DNA of 64,000 nt from NCBI GenBank assembly GCA_965197385.1, contig CBDANA010000007.1, positions 434,001-498,000 of the forward strand. Reading direction: 5' to 3'. The stretch comes from G963667915 sp965197385 (GTDB taxonomy: Bacteria > Acidobacteriota > Vicinamibacteria > Vicinamibacterales > UBA823). How positions within the stretch are numbered: position 1 is the first letter of the stretch; each line of letters begins with the position of its first letter. Shown here in pieces: positions 63,125-64,000 of this stretch. Position numbers and translations under genes: made by a program. Under the pieces are notes generated by a model. The model did not search any database. It was not told the origin of the DNA and saw only the letters and a program-made list of their open reading frames with translations.

Positions 63125-63253
63125 TTCTTTTCAACGAGTTACCAGACCCGCCTTTTTGGCGACTGGGAACTGGTCGGTAGTAACCCAACTTAGGCCTTTA
63201 TAATTGTCCGCTAGTATCCCGTCACAAACGACGGTGATTCGGCGTGGGCTGTT

Positions 63254-64000
63254 ATGAGATACATAGCTATTCTGCTTGGACTTGCAGCCCACCTCACCAT
63301 CATCACCACAGACCTGTACGCGCAGGAGGTGTCGGCCGACACCATTACACTACCGATGGAGTTGTCTGCTAGGGTCCATACCGAGGCTAGGCTTCAGGCC
63401 GATCTAGCAGCGCTGCAACAGTATCGACCAGCTTATCCGTTCTGGCGGCACATCTTTACTATTCCGGATGGTCGCATCATCTACGGCAGTGCCGAGGATG
63501 GACGGCTGCTAGCGAATTTTCCGGCAAGAGGTAATTGGACCAGTGACGACGTTTGGGAGGACCCGTCGCTGTCAGCGATCCTGGTAGGTCGGAGGCTCCC
63601 GTCTCGTCTCAGCCAACGGCGAGCCGAGGTTGAGCGCCTTCTGCAATCAGCAGCCGGTCCAGTGGTCCACAACCCGACTCGGGGGCGGTTTCTCTCGCCA
63701 CATGCTGAACGTTACGGCAGGTTCCTAAGTGAGTGGAGTGAGATCTACGAACGGTTTGGTGTGCCGGCCGAGATCGGGTTGGCGCAGGCCATCATCGAGT
63801 CGGGTTTAAATGGTCGTGCTCGTTCGGCGGCACGAGCCCTCGGGTTCTGCCAGTGGTTACCTCGAAACTGGGCTTATTTGAACCGTCTGGCACCCTACGT
63901 CATCGAGGGCTACAACCAGACGACACAAGCGCCTTATTGCGCTGCGTATCTCACCGTTCTCGCGACTATGTATGGCAGCTTTATCCCGGCTTTGTCGGAG
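63254..64000 (+). CDS. Secreted lytic-transglycosylase-like protein (partial, runs off window)
   Basis: The frame opens at ATG 63254 and stays open to the edge, 249 residues. A signal peptide (YIAILLGLAAHLTIITTDLYAQ) is followed by a region of unknown fold and then YGRFLSEWSEIYERFGVPAE with IGLAQAIIESGLNGRARSAA and RALGFCQWLPRNW. This is the transglycosylase SLT core, with the catalytic Glu in AIIESGL. It would cleave peptidoglycan in the periplasm. Codon use is less GC-biased than in the catabolic genes at the left. It begins 130 bp after the tRNA-Arg fragment, so it is probably just outside the island. Confidence 0.75.
   Translation, partial: MRYIAILLGLAAHLTIITTDLYAQEVSADTITLPMELSARVHTEARLQADLAALQQYRPAYPFWRHIFTIPDGRIIYGSAEDGRLLANFPARGNWTSDDVWEDPSLSAILVGRRLPSRLSQRRAEVERLLQSAAGPVVHNPTRGRFLSPHAERYGRFLSEWSEIYERFGVPAEIGLAQAIIESGLNGRARSAARALGFCQWLPRNWAYLNRLAPYVIEGYNQTTQAPYCAAYLTVLATMYGSFIPALSE

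Overview
The window looks like a high-GC chromosome segment from an Acidobacteriota-type soil or sediment bacterium, most likely Vicinamibacteria. This is an inference from gene content: secreted DUF5916 and streptogramin-lyase-like proteins, D-aminoacylase and RraA-type amidohydrolase loci, sulfatase, and small intergenic word repeats. There is no rRNA gene and no intact tRNA gene to confirm it.

About 1-33.4 kb is a mosaic of catabolic, transport and secreted-protein genes: hisC, a DUF5916 outer-membrane-type protein, SLC13/MatC/APC permeases, amidohydrolases, sulfatase, amidase, nitroreductase with an extradiol dioxygenase group, 6-phosphogluconolactonase, a large FAD/Fe-S oxidoreductase, enoyl-CoA hydratase, a CoA-transferase, acetamidase and an aminotransferase. 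Many loci are visibly broken by single nonsense codons, frameshifts, internal deletions or an out-of-frame fusion. One apparent break differs from the rest: the YeeE/YedE sulfur transporter at 13876-15099 has one in-frame TGA, exactly at its conserved transport cysteine, with a stem-loop just downstream, so it is a candidate selenoprotein.

About 33.4-39.5 kb holds an IS256-family element with recognisable ends, a Tat-exported molybdopterin oxidoreductase, a secreted TPR protein, and an IS30 element that cuts off a small secreted-protein gene.

About 40.1-52.0 kb is the most coherent functional block. On the plus strand are DUF4178, a lipoprotein, DUF350 (YjfL-like), a K+ channel with an RCK/TrkA-N domain, a J-domain protein, DUF2170 (YjfI-like) and PspA/IM30 (YjfJ-like). 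Across an IS1182-like insertion, on the minus strand, are a membrane-bound spermidine-synthase-like enzyme and a translationally coupled Tat-exported flavoprotein amine oxidoreductase. A DUF2617-like gene, a small holin-fold membrane protein and a YbdG-type MscS channel follow. I read this as a PspA-centred envelope-stress system linked to polyamine chemistry and ion flux.

About 52.1-63.1 kb is a mobile-element graveyard and genomic island. An IS110/IS1111-type element sits inside an IS3 remnant. A decayed integrase lies beside an intact P4-type integrase, followed by a full-length ExoI-like nuclease and the C-terminal nitrilase-like part of a lost protein. Three IS3-family copies are nested, two of them forming a 1.1-kb inverted repeat. 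The 3' half of a tRNA-Arg gene marks a probable attachment site. The window ends in a lytic-transglycosylase-like gene that runs off the edge.
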